This document shows positions 40,421-51,200 of a stretch of DNA of 64,000 bases, in pieces. Each line of letters starts with the position of its first letter. Positions within the stretch are counted from its first letter, which is position 1. Made by a program: the position numbers and the translations under genes. The notes under the pieces are model-generated. The model saw only the letters and a list, made by a program, of their open reading frames with translations. It searched no databases and was not told the origin of the DNA. This DNA comes from Sporopachydermia quercuum (lineage: Eukaryota; Ascomycota; Sporopachydermiomycetes; Sporopachydermiales; Sporopachydermiaceae): positions 372,001 through 436,000 of the forward strand of contig BCGN01000005.1 of assembly GCA_001599295.1 (NCBI GenBank), given 5' to 3'.

Positions 40421-42050
40421 ATGAAACGCTATGGCTACGGACTTGTATGTTGTATTTGCTGTTTGATGAGGTAGTAAAGATTGTATCAGCTTGCAGTAGC
40501 TATCANCTATGAATAAGCTTGATTGAACCTGGTTCTACCTACACTATTTACATACATTCTTCTACCTATCTTCTTCTAATTAGCTTGCCATACTAACCAT
40601 ATTCTAGCTGGGCGCTGGCCTCTTCACATCCATTTATCACCATTATTCAAACTCCCCAGAAAGAGCATCGACAACCTCATTTACAGCTAACACCGTTTTC
40701 TTACCACTAGCAAGAATATACAGCATCATTGCTGAACTACTACTAAACGCAAACAATGGAACACTTGCAAGTCATGCTAAAAGTATTTGGATCAGCTCAC
40801 CTCTATTAATAATTCAATCGTTGATAGTATCAGCCATTTGTATTGGTAGAGTGTTCCTATGGTTGTTCTTTGGCCCTTTAAGAGATATCGAGAAAAAGAC
40901 ATTATACGATAGAGCATTCTACACATCAGCTCAATTTCTAATGACTTTAATTGTAATGCGGGAGAATCTTTCAATCAAATTTCTGGCGTCTTTTTTCATA
41001 ATAATCTTCCTGAAGTTCTTTCACTGGCTAAGCAATGATAGAATTGAATANATGTTCCAAAGAATCGATTGGAAGGAAAGCTTTGATTTTGGTAATGAAA
41101 ACATGAAAAATGAAGCTTTATCGCATCTTAGATTTATCTCAGGGTTATTTATATTGGAATTGGTTGACGTCTTTCTAATTTACTACTGTTTGGACGAAAT
41201 ATTCAATGGCAGAAAAACAGCATTAACTACTGTTTTGGTGTTTGAAATATCCATTCTATACCTCTCAATCATCTACACAACGGCAAAGTATATTGCTTCA
41301 TACATCGAATTCAGATATATTCAACATAAAATCAAACAAGTCATACTGAAAACAACTGCCGATTTCAATCAAAGAAACAAAAGAAATGATGATCTGATAG
41401 ATTTAAATGACCTAATAGTTTCCAACTCGTATAATGACTATATCGACAATATCCCAGACTCCTGGCCTCAGAAAAAACTAGTGTTATTTTCGGCCAGGGT
41501 TGTCGTTCAACTATTGAAACTAATCATCATCACCATTTTTTCCCTAGTTCTATTGGCAGATTATTGCTTTCCTATTCATATATTTTTAGAAGCTTATACT
41601 ACGTTAAGAGTGTTGATAACTAAGACTAGAAGATTCATACGGTTCAATCGTGAAATGAATAAGTTCTATTTGAGTCTGCCTGATGCTACAGTTAATGAAT
41701 TGACGTCTAAATCGGATCAAATGTGCCCCATTTGTCGCTGCCAAATGTCAACCCCAGCTGCAGATATTTCTACAGCAGAGGGAAACGAAACGGGGAACGA
41801 GCTTGAGGCCGAAACGCCAATCATCACAGCTGTTTCAAATTACTGTCAAATGAATCCTACAACACCCAAAAAGCTCCCATGTGGTCATATTATGCATACG
41901 GGNTGTTTATTCGATTTGGTTTCTAGTTCACTTCATGTTGCATGTTGTCCCATTTGCAGGAAGGAGATTTATATTAAAGGTCATAGAAGAAACAACAGTA
42001 GAGGCAACAGACATGTAAGATCGTTTTCTGATCCTTTTGATGGAATATAG
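40421..42050 (+). CDS. HRD1: ERAD E3 ubiquitin ligase Hrd1, two exons
   Basis: Exon 1 (40421-40444) encodes only MKRYGYGL. The intron (40445-40607, 163 nt) starts GTATGT, has branch point TACTAAC at 40591-40597 and ends TAG; exon 2 is 40608-42050, phase 0. The 488-residue product has several membrane spans, with the Hrd1 blocks FFGPLRDIE and FLKFFHWLSNDRIE. A C-terminal RING-H2 starts near residue 379: CPICRCQM, then LPCGHIMHTGC and CCPICRKE. Hrd1 forms the retrotranslocation channel and ligase of ER-associated degradation together with Hrd3, Der1 and Usa1. The tail after the RING is short (about 30 residues) compared with S. cerevisiae Hrd1 (551 in all). Two N bases are present; one is a synonymous Gly position. 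Confidence 0.92.
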
Positions 42051-42921
42051 TAGTATACCAGTGAGGAAAAGAAGATGTTGATAGCAGGACAACGAAAGGA
42101 TACTTCATTGAGCTTTCAATAGATTATTCAAGAAAGGAAGAAAGCATAGTTTAATTTGCAATTTGAAACTTTGCATATTCAGCTAAAGTGGATATTAGAT
42201 ATTGAATATTATATTCAAATGGGTATTAACGGTTTAGTTTTTTCAGGGGTTTGCTTTTGGTTTGGACGTATAAAATGGTTAGTATTAGTAATAGCAATGG
42301 TAACAATAGTAGTATTAATGATATTTATAACTATTGCAGCTGCTATAATATTGTAGATTACCAATTTCCTNTCTCGAATTCTGTTATTCATATTTANTTG
42401 TAAACCAAACGAATGANCATTTGTTGAAAGGAGACGCGTATGGGACATGGATATTTCTCCTGGTCTTCACTAATGAAAGCTGGTTGAAACAGCAGCCTGT
42501 GCATGGCGGTGAAATGGCAAATGCTAAAAATTTCTTCAATAAACTAAATAATNAGAAACATTTGGAGAATCCCTCGAATTATATTGCTATTATATAATAG
42601 GTACATGCTATATGTATACTAGTGGTATCTTGATTTTCCGCTGTTGCTGGGAATGCCTAGCAGATCCACAACTTCCTATGCCAAAAATATACTCAATTCC
42701 CCGAAGTGAAAAAGGAAAACAAGGGCGAGAATGAGATTCTCCATTAATAATTGAGTACACATCATGTATTTGGTATGCAATCAATGCTCAGCCCATAGTT
42801 AGAAAGGAAGTAGGGGACCTCCTACTCCTACAAATCAATTCATTATCATAACTATCAAATCAATTATTAAATTACCCATTAACCTAAAATACATATTACC
42901 TATTACTGTCTGAACCAAATC
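42051..42921. other. Convergent intergenic region between HRD1 and MCM2
   Basis: About 870 bp, AT-rich, with four N bases and a run of ATA/GTA-type trinucleotide sequence (about 42275-42355). It holds the 3' ends of both genes. No gene or terminator structure was recognised. Confidence 0.4.
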
Positions 42922-45435
42922 CTAAGCAACGGTCTGCTCCTGACGAGAAGAAACCTGTGATGTATTCCTCTTCTTAGGTAGCATATATTTCATAAAACTG
43001 CGCTGTAGAGTTCTTCTAATACTAATCTTTTGAGCTCCAACAAAGCTTTCAACCGACACTTTAATAGCCATGTCAATATCACTGGCATTGACAAATTCTG
43101 ATAGTCGCATTTTAGCAAAAGACTCAGCAATACGTAAAATAGATTCCAAATGTCTAACAGTAATAGGGAATCCTCCTGTAGCGATGGATTCCCTTCTTAG
43201 ATCAACATAAACTCTGGAGATCTTATCAACGTCCATTTGATGGAGCTTAGGGTAAACTTTGGCTCTAGCATAACGAATATATTTGACCAAAAAGTCTTGG
43301 TTTACCGGTGAAATCGCTTCCATAGATCGCGACTCAACTCCTGATGGTCGTCCTATATCAACAGGATGAGATCTTGAATGACTATCTACGATAAACTTAG
43401 CTAGCTGTTCATCGGCTTCTGGGTCAACTAGATCCCTTACAACACATAAAATATCGAAACGAGAAAGAATTGGCTCTGTCAAATCCACATTCTGCGATAA
43501 AGGAAGAGTAGCATTATATCTACCACCGTTAGGATTGGCAGCAGCTATAATGGCACATCTAGCTTGTAATGAAGTAACGATACCAGCTTTAGAAATAGAG
43601 ATAGACTGCTGTTCCATAGCTTCATGAATGGACGTCCTGTCTTGATCATTCATTTTATCAAATTCATCAATAAGACACGTTCCTTTATCAGCAAGCACTA
43701 ATGCACCACCTTCTAAAGTCCATTCCCGAGTAATAGGATCTTTTCTCACCGAAGCAGTTAAACCAACGGCAGACGCTCCTTGACCAGTAGCGAAAACAGC
43801 CCGTTTAGCAGTTTTCTCAATATATTTCAGAAATTGAGACTTGGCGGTACCAGGATCACCAAGAAGAAGAACATTAATATCTCCTCTGATAGAATGCTTG
43901 CCATTGACATCTTTCGGTACTCCACCAAAAATCGAGCATGCCAAAGCAGTTTTGATATCTCTATGGCCGAAAATCGATGGCGCAATTGACGATATAATCT
44001 TATCAATGACTTTCTTATCTTTGGAGAATTTTCTGAATGCTTGTTCTTCTTCATCTGTCCAAATCATCTCATCACTATTTCTCTCTTCTTTCCTCCTGAC
44101 TAAATTTGCTTCAATGACAGTAGCAAACACAGGAAACCCGTTTTTAGCATTCAGATTACCATCATAAGTGTTCTTATAAACACCAGTCACTTCAATCTCT
44201 TCACCTGGTTTAGCTGTATCAATCAAGTCCCAGAGAAGAATAACCTCACGATGTCTAGGTAATCTGCCAGCAGGAACAGTACCAGGGGATTCTTGCAATG
44301 TAATCCTTTGATAATTTCTATACACTGTTTTATCAGAATTCATTTTGAAAGGGCCGTGAGACTGACAGCTATGGCAATACGATACTGATACTTCTTTGTT
44401 TGATTCTTGCGGGAAAGGACCAAGAACAGTACCACATTTAAGGCAGTCGAATTTGACGTACTTTAATTGAGGGAAAACACCAGTTCGTCTTGTGACAACA
44501 CCTGAGACTCTGACGAAAGAATTCAAGTGGGTTTGACGTAATTCCCTCAAGGAAAGGAAAGTAGGCAAATCGGTTATTCTCACATGGATTTCGGAGTGAA
44601 TTTTGGAATACTCAGGATAATGAAGTTCTGTTGCTTGCATAGCTACAACGTCAAATATTCTAAGCATATCAACAGGATCAACAGATAAAAACATAGCAAG
44701 AACAGCTTTTGATTCCATCAAATGAACATAACTGACTTCAAGAGATTCACTATTGACTTCACCCAAAGCTCTGATTCTGGCACCGTAAACTGATCTACCA
44801 TTGGAATCAGTGAATTCCAATAGGAAATTCTTCAGTTCTTTAGCAATACCTCGGGCAACAGCCGGTTGAGAGATCCACTCGGCAATACTTGGTGCTTTCA
44901 CATCGGCAATAGCATCTAATGGTAACTCTTCGGACATGGGATCAATTTCTTCTAATTCTTCGTTATCATCATCTTGATATCTATGTCTCCTTCTTCTTAC
45001 CGTAGGGATTGCAATCTGATCTTCACCTTCTTCATCTTCGAGAAAAGCATCAGGTAGTCTTTGTCTTAAAATTCTATCTCTTTTATTGAGTCTTTCGTCA
45101 ATTTGTCTTCTCGTTCCAATATCTAAGCCCTCATAATCAGCATCGTCAATGTGTTCTTCACCTAAATCATAAGTATCTTGTTCGGCATTTCTTCTATAAT
45201 CTCTTTCCATATCGTCACCGAACAAATCTTCACCTTGTTCTTCTTCAGCCAATTCATCTAAATCGTCCACATCAACTTCTAGTTCACGATCATCAAACTC
45301 GCTTGGGAACCTCGGGGGTGAAGATGGCGGTAATGAAGATGGAGGTTCAGCATTGCCTGGTAAAGCATCGTGGAACTCTTCTTCGTCTGAAGAGTCGTTA
45401 TCGTTATTAGGTCTTTTCCTCTGCGACGGTGCCAT
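42922..45435 (-). CDS. MCM2: Replicative helicase subunit Mcm2
   Basis: An 837-residue MCM protein (S. cerevisiae 868). The acidic Ser/Asp N-terminus (MAPSQRKRPNNDNDSSDEEE) is the histone-binding, DDK-phosphorylated tail typical of Mcm2. A zinc finger lies near residues 332-360 (CLKCG and CHSC). The AAA+ core has Walker A GDPGTAKSQ (about 528), sensor and Walker B KGTCLIDEFDKM (about 590), and arginine finger SRFDIL (about 660). The Mcm2 segment RSMEAISPVNQDFLVKYIRYARAKVYPKL also fits. It is one of six subunits of the Mcm2-7 helicase loaded at replication origins. The promoter carries MCB/SCB-type motifs (see 45763-45801), which fits G1/S expression. Confidence 0.98.
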   Translation of the reverse strand: MAPSQRKRPNNDNDSSDEEEFHDALPGNAEPPSSLPPSSPPRFPSEFDDRELEVDVDDLDELAEEEQGEDLFGDDMERDYRRNAEQDTYDLGEEHIDDADYEGLDIGTRRQIDERLNKRDRILRQRLPDAFLEDEEGEDQIAIPTVRRRRHRYQDDDNEELEEIDPMSEELPLDAIADVKAPSIAEWISQPAVARGIAKELKNFLLEFTDSNGRSVYGARIRALGEVNSESLEVSYVHLMESKAVLAMFLSVDPVDMLRIFDVVAMQATELHYPEYSKIHSEIHVRITDLPTFLSLRELRQTHLNSFVRVSGVVTRRTGVFPQLKYVKFDCLKCGTVLGPFPQESNKEVSVSYCHSCQSHGPFKMNSDKTVYRNYQRITLQESPGTVPAGRLPRHREVILLWDLIDTAKPGEEIEVTGVYKNTYDGNLNAKNGFPVFATVIEANLVRRKEERNSDEMIWTDEEEQAFRKFSKDKKVIDKIISSIAPSIFGHRDIKTALACSIFGGVPKDVNGKHSIRGDINVLLLGDPGTAKSQFLKYIEKTAKRAVFATGQGASAVGLTASVRKDPITREWTLEGGALVLADKGTCLIDEFDKMNDQDRTSIHEAMEQQSISISKAGIVTSLQARCAIIAAANPNGGRYNATLPLSQNVDLTEPILSRFDILCVVRDLVDPEADEQLAKFIVDSHSRSHPVDIGRPSGVESRSMEAISPVNQDFLVKYIRYARAKVYPKLHQMDVDKISRVYVDLRRESIATGGFPITVRHLESILRIAESFAKMRLSEFVNASDIDMAIKVSVESFVGAQKISIRRTLQRSFMKYMLPKKRNTSQVSSRQEQTVA

Positions 45436-46266
45436 TTTGCTATAAAAGTGTTCTTGGGCAATTACTTCTAGAAATGATTCCTGCTGGTACTCTCAAGTGA
45501 ATTATATTGACTGCAAGCAAAAGGATCAATGGATCAACTGGTTCTGAAAAAGAAATTACTAACAACAAGTATGACCTTTCAGCAATTGACGATCATATAA
45601 ATCAACATCAGCCATACAATAGAAAATAAAAAAGAACAATAAAAAAATCCAAACAAACCATTGGAACGAATAGTTCTTGAGCATATCAACAGGAAACGGA
45701 AACACTCTATAGCGTATCTCCTAACTTGTTCATCTAATAGTTCACTTTCAGTCTACAAGTTATTTCGCGTTTTTCGCGTTCTCCACTGGTAAGATACGCG
45801 TTTTTGGTGTTTGGCAATTAAACCTCAGATTGCCTAATTCGGCAATTGAATGGAGGTTTGTAAATCGTTAAAGATTATGTAATCGTTTATTAGTTGGAAG
45901 GGGCACTACAGAAGACATTTATCCGTTATCTATTGCTAGTCTTCGTGTGTACGCGATAAGCATAAGCATAAACGCTTTCACTTGAGGTCCAGTACAAGGG
46001 AAAATAGAGCACGAATTGGGTAGATTTTCACCAGAATGGCCCTTGTTTGATTATAAAGAGAATTGTAGGATTTGAAAATAGTTCGGGCAGAACTATGCTA
46101 AGAAACAGGCAAAAATTATGTGTTTCGAATAGATTCAGTGAACAAAGGAAAGTAGCTGACTGATCAAATCAATTGCACACGATATCAGACATACAGAGAA
46201 TCAGAAAAGACAAGAGAACTATAATAATTCCTATAAAATATTCATCATAAAGTATATATCACGAAT
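45436..46266. other. Divergent intergenic region between MCM2 and the UBR7-like gene
   Basis: About 830 bp with clustered cell-cycle motifs (listed separately) on the MCM2 side. A TACTAAC at 45557-45563 is not followed by a plausible exon and is treated as chance. Confidence 0.45.
45763..45801. promoter_or_regulatory. MBF/SBF-type cell-cycle motif cluster upstream of MCM2
   Basis: Two TTTCGCG motifs (reverse CGCGAAA, the SCB type) at 45763-45769 and 45772-45778, followed by a perfect MluI cell-cycle box ACGCGT at 45796-45801. A fourth ACGCGA lies at 45951-45956. The cluster is about 330-365 bp upstream of the MCM2 ATG. In yeasts MCM genes are G1/S transcribed through MBF/SBF. The motifs are seen; their use is inferred. 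Confidence 0.6.
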
Positions 46267-47796
46267 ATGACGACGGATACTACTAGTGGCATTACCGGTG
46301 TCAATGCTAAAAACAAAGTTGAAGAACTTGTAGACACCTTATCTACAGCAGGAGCAGTAACAGCGATTGAGTATCTACAGTCTCAAAGACAACTAGAGAA
46401 AGAAGCGAGATCAATACTTCCTTATAATCCAGATAAATGTTCTTATGACTTAGGGCCCAAAAAGCAACTGGTATATGCTTGTTTGACTTGTATGAAGAAT
46501 ATTCTGTCGGATGACCGTAGAAGTAACCGTTGGGATCCTTCCTGTGGTGTCTGCTACTCATGCTCAATAAAATGCCATTATGATCATGAGCTGGTAGAAT
46601 TGTTCATGAAACGTGATTTCACCTGTGACTGTGGGACTGAAAAACTGAAGAATGTCTTTGGCCCTTGTAAAATACGTTCTAAAGGAAATGGTCACTGTGA
46701 TATAAATAATGATAATGTATATGGACATAATTTCGAGGGACGGTTCTGTTCCTGTGACAAGCATTACGACCCTGACAGTGAATCTGGCACTATGGTTCAA
46801 TGTATTCTTGGTGATATTTGTCAGGAGGATTGGTATCATGATAAATGTATTTTAGGAGATGTTGTTGAAGAAAAGGATCGATCTGAAGTTCTGCTTAAGT
46901 ATGGAATTGATGTTGTTATGAAAGTGAAGGAGTCGGAAATGANGCGGGAAACTCAGGAGGAGGAGGATGACAGAGACATAAATGAAGATAGTGAGAGAGA
47001 CTCTGATTTTCAGCCGGAAGCGTTTCCTGCTACTAATGATTTTGAGCATTTCATATGCTGGAAGTGTGTTGATAAGCATAAGAGTATATTACAGCACTGG
47101 TTAGACTGGGATGATGTATGCTTACCCCCTGTGTATCAAATAGAGACTGGACAGCTACCGAAAGCTGACGGAAAAGAAGAATCTACAATAACAAACAAAA
47201 AGGTAGAGACAACGGAGGAAAGGTCAGAGGAAGATCAGACTGAACAAGCAGAACAGAAACCCAAGAGAAGAAAATTAGTAGATTCAATCACGACACCTTC
47301 AGACAAAGCATCGACTCAACTAAACGTCCAATTTCAATATTCCATATTTCTTAGAAAAGGCTATAAACAGCGGATGAAGGAAATACTACAGAAAAGGAAG
47401 CTGCCGAATTTCTTACCGAAAGACTCCATAACAAATGAAACTAGCTATTGCCAGCAGGTGGAAAAATTTCTTGATAAGTTTCCTTTTTTTGTTGAAGAAG
47501 AATCCACCTATGAACCACCAGAAGACTCCTCAGAAGATGAATATGATGAATTTGACGGCGACCTAGAGGGAAACTCGTCATCTTCTTCTCTAGCAGGAGA
47601 AACCTCTGCTGCCCTTCTGTTGAAGTCATCAAAACTACTAGAAACATTACCAAGGCAACAAGCTATCGAGGGAGCTCGGGCTTTCAATGATATGAAAGAC
47701 CGTTTGAAATCATTTTTGGATCCTTTTGTTGAGTCAGGAGAAGTAGTAACTAAAGAGAAAATACAAGAGTTTTTTACCGATTTAAAGAATAAATAA
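46267..47796 (+). CDS. UBR7/Mlo2-like UBR-box and PHD-finger protein
   Basis: A 509-residue protein. The UBR box (about residues 58-135) shows the Cys/His ladder CSYDLG, ACLTCM, CGVCYSCSIKCHYDHELVEL and CDCG. A PHD-like finger follows (about 160-200: FCSCDKHYDP, MVQCILGDICQEDWYHDKCI), closed by FICWKCVDKH near residue 260. This UBR-plus-PHD arrangement is that of human UBR7 and S. pombe Mlo2. UBR7 is reported as a histone H2B ubiquitin ligase or histone chaperone; Mlo2 is less defined. An acidic Glu/Asp linker and a KRRK basic patch near residue 340 suggest nuclear location. One N lies in a variable linker. Fold and family are sure; function is inferred. Confidence 0.88.
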   Translation: MTTDTTSGITGVNAKNKVEELVDTLSTAGAVTAIEYLQSQRQLEKEARSILPYNPDKCSYDLGPKKQLVYACLTCMKNILSDDRRSNRWDPSCGVCYSCSIKCHYDHELVELFMKRDFTCDCGTEKLKNVFGPCKIRSKGNGHCDINNDNVYGHNFEGRFCSCDKHYDPDSESGTMVQCILGDICQEDWYHDKCILGDVVEEKDRSEVLLKYGIDVVMKVKESEMXRETQEEEDDRDINEDSERDSDFQPEAFPATNDFEHFICWKCVDKHKSILQHWLDWDDVCLPPVYQIETGQLPKADGKEESTITNKKVETTEERSEEDQTEQAEQKPKRRKLVDSITTPSDKASTQLNVQFQYSIFLRKGYKQRMKEILQKRKLPNFLPKDSITNETSYCQQVEKFLDKFPFFVEEESTYEPPEDSSEDEYDEFDGDLEGNSSSSSLAGETSAALLLKSSKLLETLPRQQAIEGARAFNDMKDRLKSFLDPFVESGEVVTKEKIQEFFTDLKNK

Positions 47797-48214
47797 ATTG
47801 GTGATAAAGCTAAGAACCAAGTATGACAAGCTATAGAATTGTGTGTTACATGAATACACTTTTGATAGTATTATAAGAATATATTAACGTGTAGTATTGG
47901 TAGAATCGATAGCTTCAAGTCTCGATGGAACTAAAATGAAAGAAAAAAAAAAGCTTTTAACAATAATGAAAAAGATGTATGTAAAAGCTTGAATGTTAAC
48001 TTATATACAAGTGGAGAGACATGATCAATTGAAATATAAATATAAATATAAATAAAAACAGGTAGAACGTCTCATTTGAAAAAACGTATGATATATATTG
48101 AACAGCGAACAACAATTAAGATCAACAAGCATTTTGTTCATAGCACAGCTCTTTTCTTCATCTTCTTTTTATATACTGTGAACCAACGGAGTAGACTTAT
48201 TTATTTATACTTGC
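47797..48214. other. Convergent 3' intergenic region with AAATAT repeat
   Basis: About 418 bp between convergent genes. It includes about four tandem copies of AAATAT (48032-48055) and several A- or T-rich 3'-end-like stretches. No gene was recognised. Confidence 0.45.
48032..48055. repeat. Short AAATAT microsatellite
   Basis: Roughly four copies of AAATAT in tandem in the 3' region shared by the UBR7-like and PIM1 genes. It may contribute to 3'-end formation efficiency elements; this is only an inference from its TATA-like content. Confidence 0.6.
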
Positions 48215-51200
48215 TTATTCATTGTCACCACCATCTTCTTTTGCTTCTTTCTTCTGTTTCTTCTTCTCCTCATCAATCTTCTTGAACTCAGATGCCCAGG
48301 CATTGTTACCTTCTTCCTTGCTCATATCTTTGAATAAAACATCAAATATATCTTGATACCAATCGGCAGGAACAGGAGTTAGACCTTCACGGATGTTATC
48401 GGGCAATTCAGACCAATCAGCAATATTATCCTTAGGGAAAATGATTGTTGAGGCGCCTGATCTTTTAGCTGCAACAGTTTTTTCTCTCAATCCACCAATA
48501 CGAAGAACTTTACCAGTAACAGTCATTTCACCTGTCATTGCCACTGTAGGTTCTAAAGGTCTATTGAATGCTAATGATAGTAAACTAGACGCCATGGTAA
48601 CTCCAGCTGAAGGTCCATCCTTTGGTACTGCTCCTTCAGGGCAATGGAGATGAATCTTTGCTTTCTCAAAGAATCTGTTTTCAGGATAATGGCTGCTAAT
48701 AAACATCTTAGCGAACGAATAGGCAATATGTGATGATTCTTTCATCACATCACCTAACTGACCTGTACGATCCAAACCAGGATGGGAATCATGAGATAAT
48801 GGCTGTTGCAATACTGATTCTACATACATGGCTGTACCACCTAAGGATGTCCAAGCAAGACCCATGACAATACCAGGTGGAGTCTTTTCATATAAACGGT
48901 CGCTTAGATAAATTGGTGGTCCAACATAATCCTTTAAGTTATCTGAGGATATAGTGATATCAACAGTATCAGGAACCACAACTTTTGGAACTGAGTCCCT
49001 TTCTTTTACAACTTCACTAAATTCATCTTCCTCTTTCTTTTCTTCCGCCGCCTTCCTTGACTCTTCGGCTTCCTTGGTTTCACCTTTGTGTTCTTCTGCT
49101 GCTGCAGCTGCTGCTTCTTCAGATTCGGGTTCTTCTTCCTCACCAATCTCTTTAACAATATTTAAAGCAGCCTTACGGTAAATCTTTTCAATTTGCTTCT
49201 TGAGATTTCTAACACCACTTTCTCTGCAGTAAGACTTAATCAAAGTAACTAAACCATCCTCAGTAAGATTCACCTTAGCAGATTTCAAACCAGAGAGTTC
49301 TTTAGCAGCAGGAATCAAATAGTTTTCAGCAATGTTCACTTTTTCATAAGCAACATAGCCAGAAAGCTCAATAACTTCCATACGATCAAGTAAAGGTCTT
49401 GGAATACTATCGGTGATGTTTGCAGTACAAACAAATAATACCTTGGATAAATCAACAGGAATATCCATATAATGGTCTAAAAAGTTGCTGTTCTGTTCAG
49501 GATCCAACACTTCAAGTAAAGCAGCGGCAGGATCACCATGAACGCCTCCGTGTCCAATCTTATCGATCTCATCAATAAGAATCAATGGATTCTCCGTTTC
49601 ACATTGTCTTAAAGCTTGAATAATCCTACCTGGTAAAGCACCAATATAAGTTCTTCTATGACCTTTGATTTCTGCCACGTCGGTGATACCACCAACAGAA
49701 AATCTATAGAATTTTCTATTCAAGGCTCTTGCAATTGATTTGCCAATAGACGTTTTACCTACACCAGGAGGTCCAACAAAACAAAGGATTTTACCATCAA
49801 CAGATCCTAAAAGTTTACCAACAGCAATGAATTCTAAAATTCTATCCTTGACATCTTTCATTCCATAGTGATCTTCGTCTAAGATAGTAAGTGCTTTCTT
49901 GATATTATACTGTTCCTTTGATTTCATACCCCATGGTAATTGAGTGATCCAATCAAGATAGTTTCGGGTAACGTTGAATTCACTCATAGCGGTTTCTAAT
50001 GTAGAAAGTTTGCTTAATTCATCATCAAATACTTTCTTAACGGCCTCTGGCATGGCTAATTTCGCAGCTTTTTCTTTGAATGATTCAATCAATTTGTCTC
50101 TACCATCATTGATTCCTAATTCGCGCTTGATACCCTTCAGCTGCTCCATCAGATAGTACTCCCTTTGACGCTTCTGGATCTTTGACTCAACGTCCTTCGA
50201 GATCTTCTCTTGCAGTTGAGCGTTCATTAATTCTTTCGTCAAAACAGTCAAAGCCTTTCTGAGTCTTTCTTCAATGTTTAAAGCGTTAAGAACTTCTTGA
50301 AGTTCTTTTTCTTCACCAGCAGAAACTGCTGCAGCAAAATCAGCCAATCTTGCTGGTTCCTCGAAAATATTGGTAGTAGCCGTTTGCATGGAAGCCGAAA
50401 ATGTAGCAATTTGCTCTCTGAACAGAGAATTTAGTTTGCCAATATCTTTGAATACTTTCAAGGTTTCAGAAACCAAAGCATTGACAACTGGAGAGTGTCT
50501 ATCATATGGCTCATCTTCTAAGTCTGAAACGTTGATTATTGATACATTATAATCCTTCAAGAAAGCAGAAGGACCTAAATCTTCACTTGAATCACTTGCA
50601 ATATCAGATTGATCTTCAGTCTTGACAGCAACTGATTTTTCAAAACTGGTAACATCACTTTCTTCGCTGGCAGATGCAGCAGGTATTGATTCAGTGGGAA
50701 TGCTGGTGGCAGGCTTTTCCCTAGTTGTTTCTTCCTTGCTACCAACTGTGGACTTAACTTTAGCCTTAGTAGCAGCGGCTTCAATATCTGACAGAGACTT
50801 ATCTATTATATCCAACTCTTCTACTTCAACTGAGCCAGTTCCTTCAGTTTCAGCAGTTTCAGAACGCAGAACCTTAGGAGGTATTAAACTGTCGATTCTA
50901 ATTCTACCGTGGGGGTATAAAAGAGCAGTCATTGTGCTTCTGCCAGTGCCTTCATCTCTTGAGGAGAAAAAGCTCGTGATTTGAGCAAATACACCTACTG
51001 GATAAACATCATCCACGTTCTCAATCACATCACTGTCAGCATGTTCATCTTTGAATAGAAAAGCACCGACATAGGGCTGTTTTCTCTTTATAGTCTCTTC
51101 CATAGCTGCAATCACCTGGGGATCAGTGACTACGACTGCTTTATAGAAACCAGGGAATAGTGGTCTTCTAGAAATAGGTAAGGCCAAAAGCTGTGGGTAC

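Noticed and set aside
42270-42290. Minus-strand TACTAAC in the region between HRD1 and MCM2
   Set aside because: It lies beyond the MCM2 stop on that strand with no exon on either side; likely chance.
45557-45569. TACTAAC followed by AAG, resembling an intron end, between MCM2 and the UBR7-like gene
   Set aside because: No plausible coding exon follows and the UBR7-like gene is complete from its own ATG. A leader intron is possible, but the evidence is weak.
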